Below are positions 9,164 to 17,606 of a stretch of DNA of 64,000 bases, piece after piece (positions within the stretch are counted from its first letter, which is position 1; the number at the start of each line of letters is the position of its first letter). The position numbers and the translations under genes were made by a program. The stretch comes from Streptomyces sp. M92 (GTDB taxonomy: Bacteria; Actinomycetota; Actinomycetes; Streptomycetales; Streptomycetaceae), in contig NZ_CP101137.1 in NCBI RefSeq assembly GCF_028473745.1, positions 1-64,000 of the forward strand, written 5' to 3'. The notes beneath the pieces are model-generated. The model worked only from the letters and a program-made list of their open reading frames with translations, was not told the origin of the DNA and ran no database searches.

Positions 9164-9862
9164 ATGGCGGTTGCGATCATCACGGGTGCTTCGAAGGGGC
9201 TGGGACGGGCGCTGGCCGAGGCCCTGGCGGCGCGGGGCTGGGACCTGGTGCTGGACGCCAGGACGCCGGGCGTGCTCGCGGAGACGGCGGCGGCGCTGGG
9301 GACGTACGGCACGCGCGTGCGGGCGCTGCCCGGTGATGTCACGGACGCCGGGCACCGGGCCGCGCTGGTCGCTCAGGCCCGGCGGCTGGGCGGGGTGGAC
9401 CTGCTGGTCGGCAACGCCAGCGCGCTGGGGGCCGAGCCGCTGGTGCGGCTGGAGGAGCTGCCGCTGGACGGACTGCGGCGCGCGCTGGAGGTGAACGTGG
9501 TGGCGGTGCTGGGCCTCGTCCAGGAGGCACTGCCGCTGCTGCGGGCGGCCCCGGCGGGCGCGGTGCTGGCCGTCAGCTCGGACGCCGCGGCGGAGGCGTA
9601 CGAGACGTGGGGCGGCTACGGGGCGTCCAAGGCGGCCCTGGACCAGTTGGTGGCGGTGCTGGGCGTGGAGGAGCCCGGGCTGCGGGTCTGGGCGGTCGAT
9701 CCGGGGGACATGGCCACCGACCTGTACGCGGCGGCCGTACCGGACGACGACGATCCGCGGCCCGATCCGGCGAGTGTCGTACCGGCGCTGCTGCGGCTGC
9801 TGGACGAGCGGCCGGCCGGGGGCCGCTACGGGGCGCCGACGCTGCTGGGGGGCCGGCGATGA
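9164..9862 (+). CDS. Short-chain dehydrogenase/reductase (SDR)
   Basis: Encodes a 232-residue classical SDR oxidoreductase. The nucleotide-binding TGASKGLG motif is at residues 7-14, the NAS motif (VGNAS) is near residue 83 and the catalytic Y-x3-K is YGASK near residue 150. The substrate is unknown. The ATG at 9164 is preceded by GAGGGGA. Its stop overlaps the start of the QueA-like gene (ATGA), so the two products are probably made together and may act in one pathway. Confidence 0.88.
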   Translation: MAVAIITGASKGLGRALAEALAARGWDLVLDARTPGVLAETAAALGTYGTRVRALPGDVTDAGHRAALVAQARRLGGVDLLVGNASALGAEPLVRLEELPLDGLRRALEVNVVAVLGLVQEALPLLRAAPAGAVLAVSSDAAAEAYETWGGYGASKAALDQLVAVLGVEEPGLRVWAVDPGDMATDLYAAAVPDDDDPRPDPASVVPALLRLLDERPAGGRYGAPTLLGGRR

Positions 9863-10902
9863 CCTTGGCGGTGCGGGTGCCGGAGGAGCTGTCGGCCCGG
9901 GTGCCGGCCGAGCAGCGGGGGCCCGGGCTGGAGCGGGACGACGTACGGCTGCTGGTGTCGCGCGGCACCGAGGTGTCGCACCACGGGTTCCGGGAGCTGC
10001 CGGGGCTGCTGCGGGCCGGGGACCTGCTCGTCGTCAACACGTCGGCGACGCTGGCCGCCGCCGTGGACGGATGGGCGGGGCACGCGCGCGTGGTGGTGCA
10101 CTTCTCCACGCGCGGGGACGACGGCCGGTGGGCGGTGGAGCTGCGGGAGCCGGACGGGCGGGGCACCACGCGCGCGCGTGCGGAGAAGGAGGAAGGGCTG
10201 GAGGTGCGGCTGCCGGGTGGCGGCCGGCTGGTGCTGGAGGAGCCGTTGCGTCCGGGGTCGGGACGGTTGTGGTGGGCGCGCGTGCACGGGGCCGGCGTGC
10301 CGGTGCTGCTGCGGGAGCACGGGCGGCCCATTCGCTACTCGTACACGGAGCGCGACCAGCCGCTGTCGGTGTACCAGACGGTGTTCGCGCTGCCGTCCGG
10401 CGACGGGACGGGCAGCGCCGAGATGCCGAGCGCCGCCCGTCCCTTCACGGCGCGGCTGGTGGCGGAGCTGGTGAGCCGCGGGGTGCGGTTCGCGCCGGTG
10501 CGGCTGGACACGGGTGTGGCGTCGGCGGAGTCGCACGAGCCGCCGTTTCCGGAGCGCTTCCGGGTGCCCGAGGCGTCGGCGCGGCTGATCAACGCGGCCC
10601 GGGCGGGTGACGGGCGGGTGCTGGCCGTGGGGACGACCGCCGTGCGGGCGGTGGAGTCGGCGGCCGACGGCGACGGAGTGGTGCGGGCGCGGGCCGGGTG
10701 GACCGGTCTGGTGGTCACCCCGGAGCGGGGGGTGCGGGTGGTGGACGGGCTGCTGACGGGGCTGCACGAGCCGGAGGCCTCGCATCTGCTGATGCTGGAG
10801 GCGGTGGCGGGACGGGCGGCGATCGACCGCGGGTACGAGGCGGCGGTGCGCGGGCGCTACCTGTGGCACGAGTTCGGCGATGTCCATCTCCTCCTGCCGT
10901 AG
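9859..10902 (+). CDS. Diverged QueA-like protein (SAM:tRNA ribosyltransferase-isomerase family)
   Basis: Encodes a 347-residue protein with overall QueA architecture: DDVRLLV near residue 28, the LRAGDLLVVNTSATL block near residue 55, SVYQTVFA near residue 172 and GTTAVRAVES near residue 255. True QueA makes epoxyqueuosine on tRNA. Here family-invariant motifs are altered: the usual NxTRVxPARL is NTSATLAAAV and the usual APTAGLHFT is MPSAARPFT. No other queuosine gene is nearby. The protein may have a different SAM-dependent or transfer reaction; the coupling to an SDR supports a separate pathway. Family assignment is fairly sure, the reaction is not. Confidence 0.75.
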   Translation: MTLAVRVPEELSARVPAEQRGPGLERDDVRLLVSRGTEVSHHGFRELPGLLRAGDLLVVNTSATLAAAVDGWAGHARVVVHFSTRGDDGRWAVELREPDGRGTTRARAEKEEGLEVRLPGGGRLVLEEPLRPGSGRLWWARVHGAGVPVLLREHGRPIRYSYTERDQPLSVYQTVFALPSGDGTGSAEMPSAARPFTARLVAELVSRGVRFAPVRLDTGVASAESHEPPFPERFRVPEASARLINAARAGDGRVLAVGTTAVRAVESAADGDGVVRARAGWTGLVVTPERGVRVVDGLLTGLHEPEASHLLMLEAVAGRAAIDRGYEAAVRGRYLWHEFGDVHLLLP

Positions 10903-11256
10903 GAGGGCGACGACCAGTCCCTCACCCACTGCATTGCTCCAGCAACCAACAGTGAGAAGAGCGGGGGGCGCGTGTGAGCCCGCGCATAGGGCCCACGTCA
11001 CGTACGAAGGGGAGTAGGAGAACGACTCGTCCGTTTTGAGCGGGGCAGATGGTCTAATCTGTCCCGTTTCTCCCCTCCCTGATCCACTATCTCGGATCGT
11101 ACGTCACACCTTTGCCTCCGAATTTTGCGGCCGCTAAGAATTGCTCTCGTCGCTCAGCGCCGTGGGTCGTTTCCCCGCGGCGTTCGTGCCGGAAGCATCA
11201 ACTGTCCCCACCGGACGAGAGCGACCTCCGCGCTATTCGAAGAGGTCTATCCCGCC
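10903..11256 (+). promoter_or_regulatory. 354-bp leader/promoter region of the transglycosylase gene
   Basis: No gene is seen. At 11042-11065 there is a dyad, GGGGCAGAT / ATCTGTCCC, with a 6-nt spacer and one mismatch. At 11143-11151 and 11214-11222 a perfect 9-bp inverted repeat (GCTCTCGTC / GACGAGAGC) encloses 62 nt and could close a structured 5' UTR just before the start codon at 11257. I looked for the conserved words of the c-di-AMP (ydaO) riboswitch, common before Streptomyces cell-wall hydrolases, and did not find them. Confidence 0.4.
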
Positions 11257-11964
11257 ATGCCCAAGAACATCTTCACCCGTGGTCGCAGTCTTCCCCTGAA
11301 CCGCAAGCACAAGTTCGCGGTCGCCGGTGTCGGCGCGCTCGGCGCCGCCGCCGTCGCGCTCACCGCGGTCCCGGCCAGCGGTCAGACGACGACCACGAGC
11401 GAGGCCGCTCCGACGGCCAAGGTGGCGTACAGCACCAAGCAGATCCAGGACGTGCACGCCGGCGTCACCGGCCAGCTCGCCGGCGCCAGCCAGAAGGTCG
11501 CCGCGATCGAGGCGAAGCAGGAGGCGGCCGCCAAGAAGGAGACCGCCGCGAAGAAGGCAGCCGCCGAGAAGGCCGCCGCCAAGCGTGAGGCGAAGCAGTC
11601 CGCCAGCCGCTCCGCCGAGCGCACCGAGGTCAAGAAGTCCTACCCGGACAACCTCGACGGCTGGATCCGCGAGGCCCGGGCCATCATGAAGAAGCACGAC
11701 ATCCCCGGCTCCTACGAGGGCATCCACCGCAACATCATGCGGGAGTCCTCCGGCAACCCGAAGGCGATCAACCTCTGGGACATCAACGCCCAGAACGGCA
11801 TCCCGTCCAAGGGCCTGCTCCAGGTCATCCCGCCGACGTTCAAGGCCTACCACGTGCCCGGCACGTCGAAGAACATCTACGACCCGGTCGCCAACATCGT
11901 CGCCGCGTGCAACTACGCGGCGGACAAGTACGGCACCATGGACAACGTCGACAGCGCGTACTGA
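11257..11964 (+). CDS. Secreted lytic transglycosylase (SLT domain)
   Basis: Encodes a 235-residue exported peptidoglycan-cleaving enzyme. An N-terminal basic stretch and hydrophobic core (residues about 20-42) form a signal peptide, followed by an Ala/Lys/Glu-rich coiled-coil linker (residues about 75-128) and a goose-lysozyme-like SLT domain: IHRNIMRESSGNPKAINLWD with the catalytic Glu in MRESSG, GLLQVIPPTFKAYHV, and a C-terminal NIVAACNYAADKYG. It would act in the wall during growth or sporulation. The ATG at 11257 starts the signal peptide. A strong terminator follows. Confidence 0.92.
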   Translation: MPKNIFTRGRSLPLNRKHKFAVAGVGALGAAAVALTAVPASGQTTTTSEAAPTAKVAYSTKQIQDVHAGVTGQLAGASQKVAAIEAKQEAAAKKETAAKKAAAEKAAAKREAKQSASRSAERTEVKKSYPDNLDGWIREARAIMKKHDIPGSYEGIHRNIMRESSGNPKAINLWDINAQNGIPSKGLLQVIPPTFKAYHVPGTSKNIYDPVANIVAACNYAADKYGTMDNVDSAY

Positions 11965-12011
11965 GGTCGGCGCGGACCTCTTCACGACGTCGCCGACGCC
12001 GCACCGTACGC

Positions 12012-12049
12012 CGAAGGGCGGCACCCTCCTGACGGGGTGCCGCCCTTCG
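12012..12049. terminator. Bidirectional hairpin terminator
   Basis: Perfect 15-bp stem CGAAGGGCGGCACCC / GGGTGCCGCCCTTCG with an 8-nt loop, between the convergent transglycosylase and FHA-ABC genes. Confidence 0.88.
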
Positions 12050-12081
12050 GGGCGTTCACGGGGCCGAGGGGCCCCTGGCGG

Positions 12082-14682
12082 TCACTTCCGCATGACCTCG
12101 GGCTCGTGGCGGCGCAGGAAACGCGCCACGAAGAACCCGCAGATCACACCGAGGGCGATCAGCGCGGCCATGTCCATGGCCCAGGCGCCGACGGTGTGCT
12201 CCCACAGCGGGTCGGCCTCGGCGCCCTGCTCGGGCGGGCTGATCTTGTTGAAGTCCAGCGTGGCACCGGCCGCGGCCACCGCCCAGCGCGAGGGCATCAG
12301 GTACGAGAACTGGTTGACGCCGACCGCGCCGTTCAGCGCGAAGAGGCAGCCGGTGAAGACGACCTGGATGATCGCGAACATGACCAGCAGCGGCATGGTC
12401 TTCTCGGCGGTCTTCACCAGCGAGGAGATGATCAGGCCGAACATCATCGAGGTGAAGCCCAGCGCCATGATCGGCAGCGACAGCTCGACGAGTGTGAGCC
12501 CGCCGAGGACGAGGCCCTCCTCGGGGATCTCCCGGGAGGCGAAACCGATGACGCCGACCAGCAGTCCCTGGAGCACGGTGATCACGCCGAGCACGAACAC
12601 CTTGGACATCAGGTACGCCGACCGGGACAGGCCGGTCGCCCGCTCCCGCTCGTAGATCACCCGTTCCTTGATCAGCTCGCGGACCGAGTTCGCGGCACCG
12701 GCGAAGCAGGCTCCGACCGCGAGGATCAGCAGCACCGTGGTCGCCGTGCCGTTCGGGATGATCCGGCCGGCCGCGTTGGGCGGGTTGGGCAGCAGGCCCT
12801 TGTCGGCGTCGATGAGCAGGCTCACCGCGCCGAGCACCGCCGGGAGGATCACCATCAGGGCGAGGAAGCCCTTGTCGGAGACGATCACCGAGACGTAGCG
12901 CCGCACCAGCGTGACGAACTGCGACATCCAGCCCTGCGGCTTCGGCGGCTTCATCGCCTGCATCGCCGGGACCTGTACGGACTGCGGGGCGACGGCGTCG
13001 ATGTCCGCGGCGTACATCTGGTAGTGCTGCGAGCCCTTCCAGCGGCCCGCCCAGTCGTAGTCGCGGTAGTTCTCGAAGGCGGAGAAGACGTCGGCCCAGG
13101 TGTCGTAGCCGAAGAAGTTCAGCGCCTCCTCGGGCGGGCCGAAGTAGGCCACGGAGCCGCCCGGCGCCATCACCAGCAGCTTGTCGCAGATCGCCAGCTC
13201 GGCCACCGAGTGGGTGACGACCAGGACGGTGCGGCCGTCGTCGGCGAGGCCGCGCAGCAGCTGCATGACGTCGCGGTCCATGCCCGGGTCGAGGCCGGAG
13301 GTCGGCTCGTCCAGGAAGATCAGCGACGGCTTGGTCAGCAGCTCCAGGGCGACGGAGACGCGCTTGCGCTGGCCGCCGGACAGGGACGTGACCTTCTTGT
13401 CCTTGTGGATGTCCAGCTTCAGCTCGCGCAGCACCTCGTCGATACGGGCGTCGCGCTCGGCGGCCGTGGTGTCGGCCGGGAAGCGGAGCTTGGCCGCGTA
13501 CTTCAGGGCCCGCTTGACGGTCAGCTCCTTGTGCAGGATGTCGTCCTGCGGGACCAGACCGATGCGCTGGCGCAGCTCGGCGAACTGCTTGTACAGGTTC
13601 CGGTTGTCGTAGAGGACTTCGCCCTGGTCGGCGGGCCGGTAGCCGGTGAGCGCCTTGAGGAGGGTCGACTTTCCGGAACCGGACGGGCCGATGACCGCGA
13701 TCAGCGACTTCTCCGGTACGCCGAAGGAGACGTCCTTGAGGATCTGCTTGCCGCCGTCGACCGTGACGGTCAGGTGACGGGCGGAGAAGGAAACCTCACC
13801 GGTGTCGACGAACTCCTCGAGCCGGTCGCCGACGATCCGGAACGTCGAGTGTCCGACGCCCACGATGTCGGTGGGGCCGAGCAGCTGGGAGCCGCCCTTG
13901 GCGATCGGCAGACCGTTGACGTACGTGCCGTTGTGCGAGCCGAGGTCGCGGATCTCCATGCGCCCGTCGGGCGTCGAGTGGAACTCCGCGTGGTGGCGGC
14001 TGACCTGGAGATCGGAGACGACCAGCTCGTTCTCCAGGGCACGTCCGATGCGCATCACGCGACCGAGCGAGAACTGGTGGAACGTGGTCGGGCTGCGGTC
14101 GCCGTGGACCGGTGACGCCCCCGCCGCGCCGCCGGAGCCCTGCTGCTGGGGGAAGTGCGGTGCGCCCTGCTGCGGCGCGGCCTGCGGTGACCCGGCCTGC
14201 TGCTGCGGCTGCTGGTGCTGCCAGCCGGCCTGCTGCTGTCCGTGCTGCGGCACCTGCTGCGGCGGAGCCTGCTGTTGCTGCGGCTCCTGGACCGGCGGCG
14301 ACTGCTGGGCCCAGCCGGCGTTCGCGCCCTGCGCGGCGTACGGCTGCTGCTGTCCCTGCGGCGTGCCGACCGGGGCCTGCGCGCCGGTCAGGCTGACGCG
14401 CGGTCCGTCGGTGGCGTTGCCCAGGTTGAGCACCGTGCCGGCGCCGAGCTCCACGTGCTGGACGCGCTGCCCGTGCACGAACGTGCCGTTGGTGCTGCCG
14501 TGGTCCTCGACGACCCAACTGCGGCCGTTGAAGCTGATCGTGGCGTGACGCCAGGACACCCTGGCGTCGTCGAAGACAAGTTCCCCCTGCGGATCGCGTC
14601 CGAGCGCGTATGACCGGGACGGATCGAGCGTCCAGGTCTGTCCATTGGATTCCAGTACGAGTTCCGGCACTCCAAGCCCCAC
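12082..14682 (-). CDS. FHA-FHA-ABC fusion transporter (ABC-2/ABCG type)
   Basis: Encodes an 866-residue half-transporter. Two phosphothreonine-binding FHA domains (residues about 7-100 with SWRHATIS and DHGSTNGTF; residues about 205-285 with VSRHHAEFH and LGSHNGTYVNG) flank a Gln/Pro/Ala-rich linker. An ABC ATPase follows (Walker A GPSGSGKST, signature LSGGQRKRVSV, Walker B LIFLDEPTSGLDP), then six or seven transmembrane helices from about residue 610. The architecture matches mycobacterial Rv1747, an exporter controlled by Ser/Thr protein kinase phosphorylation. By analogy it exports a lipid or wall component under kinase control. Confidence 0.92.
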   Translation of the reverse strand: MGLGVPELVLESNGQTWTLDPSRSYALGRDPQGELVFDDARVSWRHATISFNGRSWVVEDHGSTNGTFVHGQRVQHVELGAGTVLNLGNATDGPRVSLTGAQAPVGTPQGQQQPYAAQGANAGWAQQSPPVQEPQQQQAPPQQVPQHGQQQAGWQHQQPQQQAGSPQAAPQQGAPHFPQQQGSGGAAGASPVHGDRSPTTFHQFSLGRVMRIGRALENELVVSDLQVSRHHAEFHSTPDGRMEIRDLGSHNGTYVNGLPIAKGGSQLLGPTDIVGVGHSTFRIVGDRLEEFVDTGEVSFSARHLTVTVDGGKQILKDVSFGVPEKSLIAVIGPSGSGKSTLLKALTGYRPADQGEVLYDNRNLYKQFAELRQRIGLVPQDDILHKELTVKRALKYAAKLRFPADTTAAERDARIDEVLRELKLDIHKDKKVTSLSGGQRKRVSVALELLTKPSLIFLDEPTSGLDPGMDRDVMQLLRGLADDGRTVLVVTHSVAELAICDKLLVMAPGGSVAYFGPPEEALNFFGYDTWADVFSAFENYRDYDWAGRWKGSQHYQMYAADIDAVAPQSVQVPAMQAMKPPKPQGWMSQFVTLVRRYVSVIVSDKGFLALMVILPAVLGAVSLLIDADKGLLPNPPNAAGRIIPNGTATTVLLILAVGACFAGAANSVRELIKERVIYERERATGLSRSAYLMSKVFVLGVITVLQGLLVGVIGFASREIPEEGLVLGGLTLVELSLPIMALGFTSMMFGLIISSLVKTAEKTMPLLVMFAIIQVVFTGCLFALNGAVGVNQFSYLMPSRWAVAAAGATLDFNKISPPEQGAEADPLWEHTVGAWAMDMAALIALGVICGFFVARFLRRHEPEVMRK

Positions 14683-14910
14683 TGAGTTGTCCCCCGATGT
14701 ACCCCCGTCGCGGGGAGTCTAGGGATGTCGAACATCGGGGGGAACTATTTCAGGCTCGGCCCCCTGACCGAAAGTCGGGCCTTGTGAAACTTGCGTAGGC
14801 GGCCATCGGCCGATCCCGTTGACGGGGTTGAAACCTGCCCGGAGAGTGGTATTCCACGCGAGGGGGACATGCGCGGCAGCTGAGCCGCGCCGCGGATCGG
14901 GGGGTCTGCC

Positions 14911-17442
14911 ATGAGCGCGTCCACGAGCGTCGGCGCCGAGGGTTACGGCACGAGGGTGCCGTGGGGCGATGTCCTGATGTCCGCGATCGCCTCCGTGAGC
15001 TGGGCGTTGATCGGGATGGCGGGCACGGCGGCGCTCGGCCTGCGGCTGCTGGGCGCGGACGCGGCGGGCGCGCTGGGTCCGATGACCGCGGCGGTGGTGG
15101 CGCTCGGTGCGGGTGGTTCGGTGTCACCGGCCGGCGATGTGTCCGTCTTCGGACTGGAAGGGGCACAGGCGCACACGGCCGTCGAGATCACGCCACTGGG
15201 CGTGGGGCTGGTCGGTGCGCTCTTCCTGTCCTTCTTCTTCCTACGGTCCCTGCGGGCGGCCGGAGTTGTGGTCTCCCCGGCGGAACTACTGGCGCGCGCC
15301 GGTGCGGTGGTCGCCCTGTTCCTGGCGATGCTGGGCGGACTGGCCTGGGTGGGTCACGATGTCGTCACGATCGACGGCGGCTCGCTGGGACTGGACGATC
15401 TGCCGGAGGGCGGTACCGGGGGCATCGAGATTCCCGGGCTCGGCGACGTGGGGGACATCGGGGACATCGGCGGGCTGCTCCCCGACCGGATCGGCGACCT
15501 GGTCGACGCCGAGGCCGCGGTCGGCTTCTCCGTCGACACGGGACCGACGCTGCTGGGCGGGCTGGTCTGGTCCGTCGGGGTCCTGCTGGTCGCGCTGCTG
15601 GCCTCGCGCCGCACTCCCCTGCCGCGCGGGTGCGAGGCGGTGCACCGGGTGGTGCGTCCGGCAGTGTCCGCCCTGGTCACGGTGGCGCTGACGGCGGTCG
15701 CGGCCGGTTGGGCGGCCGCGGCGTACGCGGCGATCGGCGACGACCATCCGCGGCGGGTCTTCGGCGCCGCGTTGCTGGGCGCGCCGAACGGGGTCTGGCT
15801 CGGTGTTCCGCTCGGCCTGTTCGTGCCGTGGGAGGGGCGGGCCACGGGCGCACTGGTCCGAGTGCTTCCGGATCCGCTGGACGAGTTGCTGGGCGCCGGC
15901 GGGCGGGAGCCGGTGACGCTCGGGCGGCTCGCGGAGCTGGACGGGCGGGTGTGGCTGCTCGGGGTGGCCGCGGCGCTGGTGATGCTGCTGGCCGGCGCGC
16001 TGACGGCGGTGCGGACACCCGTGGCGCCCGATGAGGCGCGTTCCGCGGCCTTCGCCGGGCGGTGTGCCGTGCGGCTGGGCATCGCGACCGCGGTGGCGCT
16101 GGGGCTGCTGGCCCGGCTGACGGAGGTGTCCGTGGACGCCTCGCTGTCCGTCCTCGGCATCGACGCGTTCGGCGCGGGCATCGACCTGCGCGGGCAGTTC
16201 GGAACGGCACTGCTGCTGGGCGCGGTGTGGGGCGCGGGCGCGGGGGCCGCCGGGGCGCTGCTGGCGGGGGTGAGCGGGGCGGCCGGGGTTCGGGCGTCGG
16301 CGGTGGCACGGAGTGCCGGGGTGGTGGGGGCGGGGGCTTCGGGTGGGGGTGGCGGGCACGGGGGCGGCGGGGGTGGCACGGGCGGGGGTGACGGGTTCGC
16401 TGGTGCCGGGTTCGCTGGGGCCGGGGGTGGTGTCCCGGGCGGGGGCGACTCCAGTGGTAGGCACGGCGGTACCCCGCGCGGGAGCAGCGGCATCGGTGGG
16501 GCCGGAGGCGGGAGCCCGGGCGGGAGCGACGACGCCACTGGTGGGCGAGGAGGCACCCCGCGCGGGAGCAGCGGTGCCGCCGAGGCGGGAGGCGGTGTCC
16601 CGGGCGGGAGTGGCCACGCCAATAGTGGACGCGGGGGTGGCAGTGGCAGGGCTCCCGGCGGTGCGGCTTACGCGGGGCAGCCCTCGGGGCCGTACTGGCC
16701 GGAGCCTCCGCACCGGCCGCCGAACCCGGACACCAATCCGTACCTGCGGTCGGAGAGGGCGGGGGAACCAGAGGACGCACGGCCGGAGTGGGCGCCCACC
16801 CGGCCGCCGTCCGATTCGGGCCGCGCTGCGGGGAGCGGGCCGCCCGCACCCGGCGTTCGGCCGCACGGCGCCCCTGGGTGGCCGCCAGACGGCGGAGACG
16901 AGCAGCCCGGCAGCGAAGACCGGCGGACCGGCGACGGAAACAGGTCGCCCGGCGAAGAGCGGTGGACCGGCGGTGGGGACGGGCCATACGGCAGCGAAGA
17001 CCGGCCGCCCGACGACCGAAGCAGGCCGCCCGCACCCGGCGCGCAACCCCACGGCAACCCTGAGCGGCCGCCACACGGCGGAGACGAGCAGCCCGGCACC
17101 GAAAACCAGCGGCCCAGCGGCGGAGGCAAGCCGCCCGGCGGTGGAGACGGGCCATACGGCAGCGAAGACCGGCCGCCCGGCGACCGAAGCAGGCCGCCCG
17201 GCGAAGAGCGGTGGACCGGTGGTGGAGACGGGCCGTCCGGAAGCGGCGAGGACGATCCGGGTGACGATGACGTGTCCGGCGCTCCCACGGTCATCGGGCC
17301 GCTGGGACCACCGCCGGGAACGCCGCGGCGGCCCCTGCGTCCCGGGGAGCGGCCGGGCAGGCCGGCGCCACGCTGGGGCGAGGGCCCGCCACCGCCTCCT
17401 CCCCCGCCTCCGGCGCCCCCTCGGCGGCCGAAGGGCGGATGA
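14911..17442 (+). CDS. Streptophobe-type multi-pass membrane protein with long disordered tail
   Basis: Encodes an 843-residue protein of unknown function. The N-terminal half (residues about 20-465) has some ten or more hydrophobic helices and starts with WGDVLMSAIASVSWALIGMAG, which I recognise as the streptophobe family restricted to Streptomyces and relatives. The C-terminal 370 residues are Gly/Pro/Arg-rich, with repeated units (GTPRGSSG, GGGDGPYGSEDRPP, GEERWTGGGDG) and a final run of eight prolines. The repetitive tail probably varies among strains. It is divergent from the FHA-ABC gene. Confidence 0.8.
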   Translation: MSASTSVGAEGYGTRVPWGDVLMSAIASVSWALIGMAGTAALGLRLLGADAAGALGPMTAAVVALGAGGSVSPAGDVSVFGLEGAQAHTAVEITPLGVGLVGALFLSFFFLRSLRAAGVVVSPAELLARAGAVVALFLAMLGGLAWVGHDVVTIDGGSLGLDDLPEGGTGGIEIPGLGDVGDIGDIGGLLPDRIGDLVDAEAAVGFSVDTGPTLLGGLVWSVGVLLVALLASRRTPLPRGCEAVHRVVRPAVSALVTVALTAVAAGWAAAAYAAIGDDHPRRVFGAALLGAPNGVWLGVPLGLFVPWEGRATGALVRVLPDPLDELLGAGGREPVTLGRLAELDGRVWLLGVAAALVMLLAGALTAVRTPVAPDEARSAAFAGRCAVRLGIATAVALGLLARLTEVSVDASLSVLGIDAFGAGIDLRGQFGTALLLGAVWGAGAGAAGALLAGVSGAAGVRASAVARSAGVVGAGASGGGGGHGGGGGGTGGGDGFAGAGFAGAGGGVPGGGDSSGRHGGTPRGSSGIGGAGGGSPGGSDDATGGRGGTPRGSSGAAEAGGGVPGGSGHANSGRGGGSGRAPGGAAYAGQPSGPYWPEPPHRPPNPDTNPYLRSERAGEPEDARPEWAPTRPPSDSGRAAGSGPPAPGVRPHGAPGWPPDGGDEQPGSEDRRTGDGNRSPGEERWTGGGDGPYGSEDRPPDDRSRPPAPGAQPHGNPERPPHGGDEQPGTENQRPSGGGKPPGGGDGPYGSEDRPPGDRSRPPGEERWTGGGDGPSGSGEDDPGDDDVSGAPTVIGPLGPPPGTPRRPLRPGERPGRPAPRWGEGPPPPPPPPPAPPRRPKGG

Positions 17443-17606
17443 CCGGGCGGCGGCGGACCGCGGGCTCGCCCGCAAGAGCCGCCGCGGCGGCAGGGCGGCC
17501 GCTGTCGTACGGCTGGTGCTGGTGTACGGGCCCGCCACGACCGCGCTGTCCGTCAGGCGGACCTCACGGGCGGAAGGCACCGGGTGCCGGATACGGTTGG
17601 AGCACC

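Noticed and set aside
11041-11256. c-di-AMP (ydaO) riboswitch before the lytic transglycosylase gene
   Set aside because: The conserved ydaO words are not present, although this riboswitch is common before wall-hydrolase genes in Streptomyces.
12037-14115. Long plus-strand open frame opposite the FHA-ABC gene
   Set aside because: His/Arg/Asp-rich shadow of a gene with complete FHA and ABC motifs on the other strand.
15286-17580. Long minus-strand open frame (764 residues) opposite the streptophobe gene
   Set aside because: Pro/Arg/Ala-biased shadow caused by third-position GC in the plus-strand gene; no motifs and no ribosome site.
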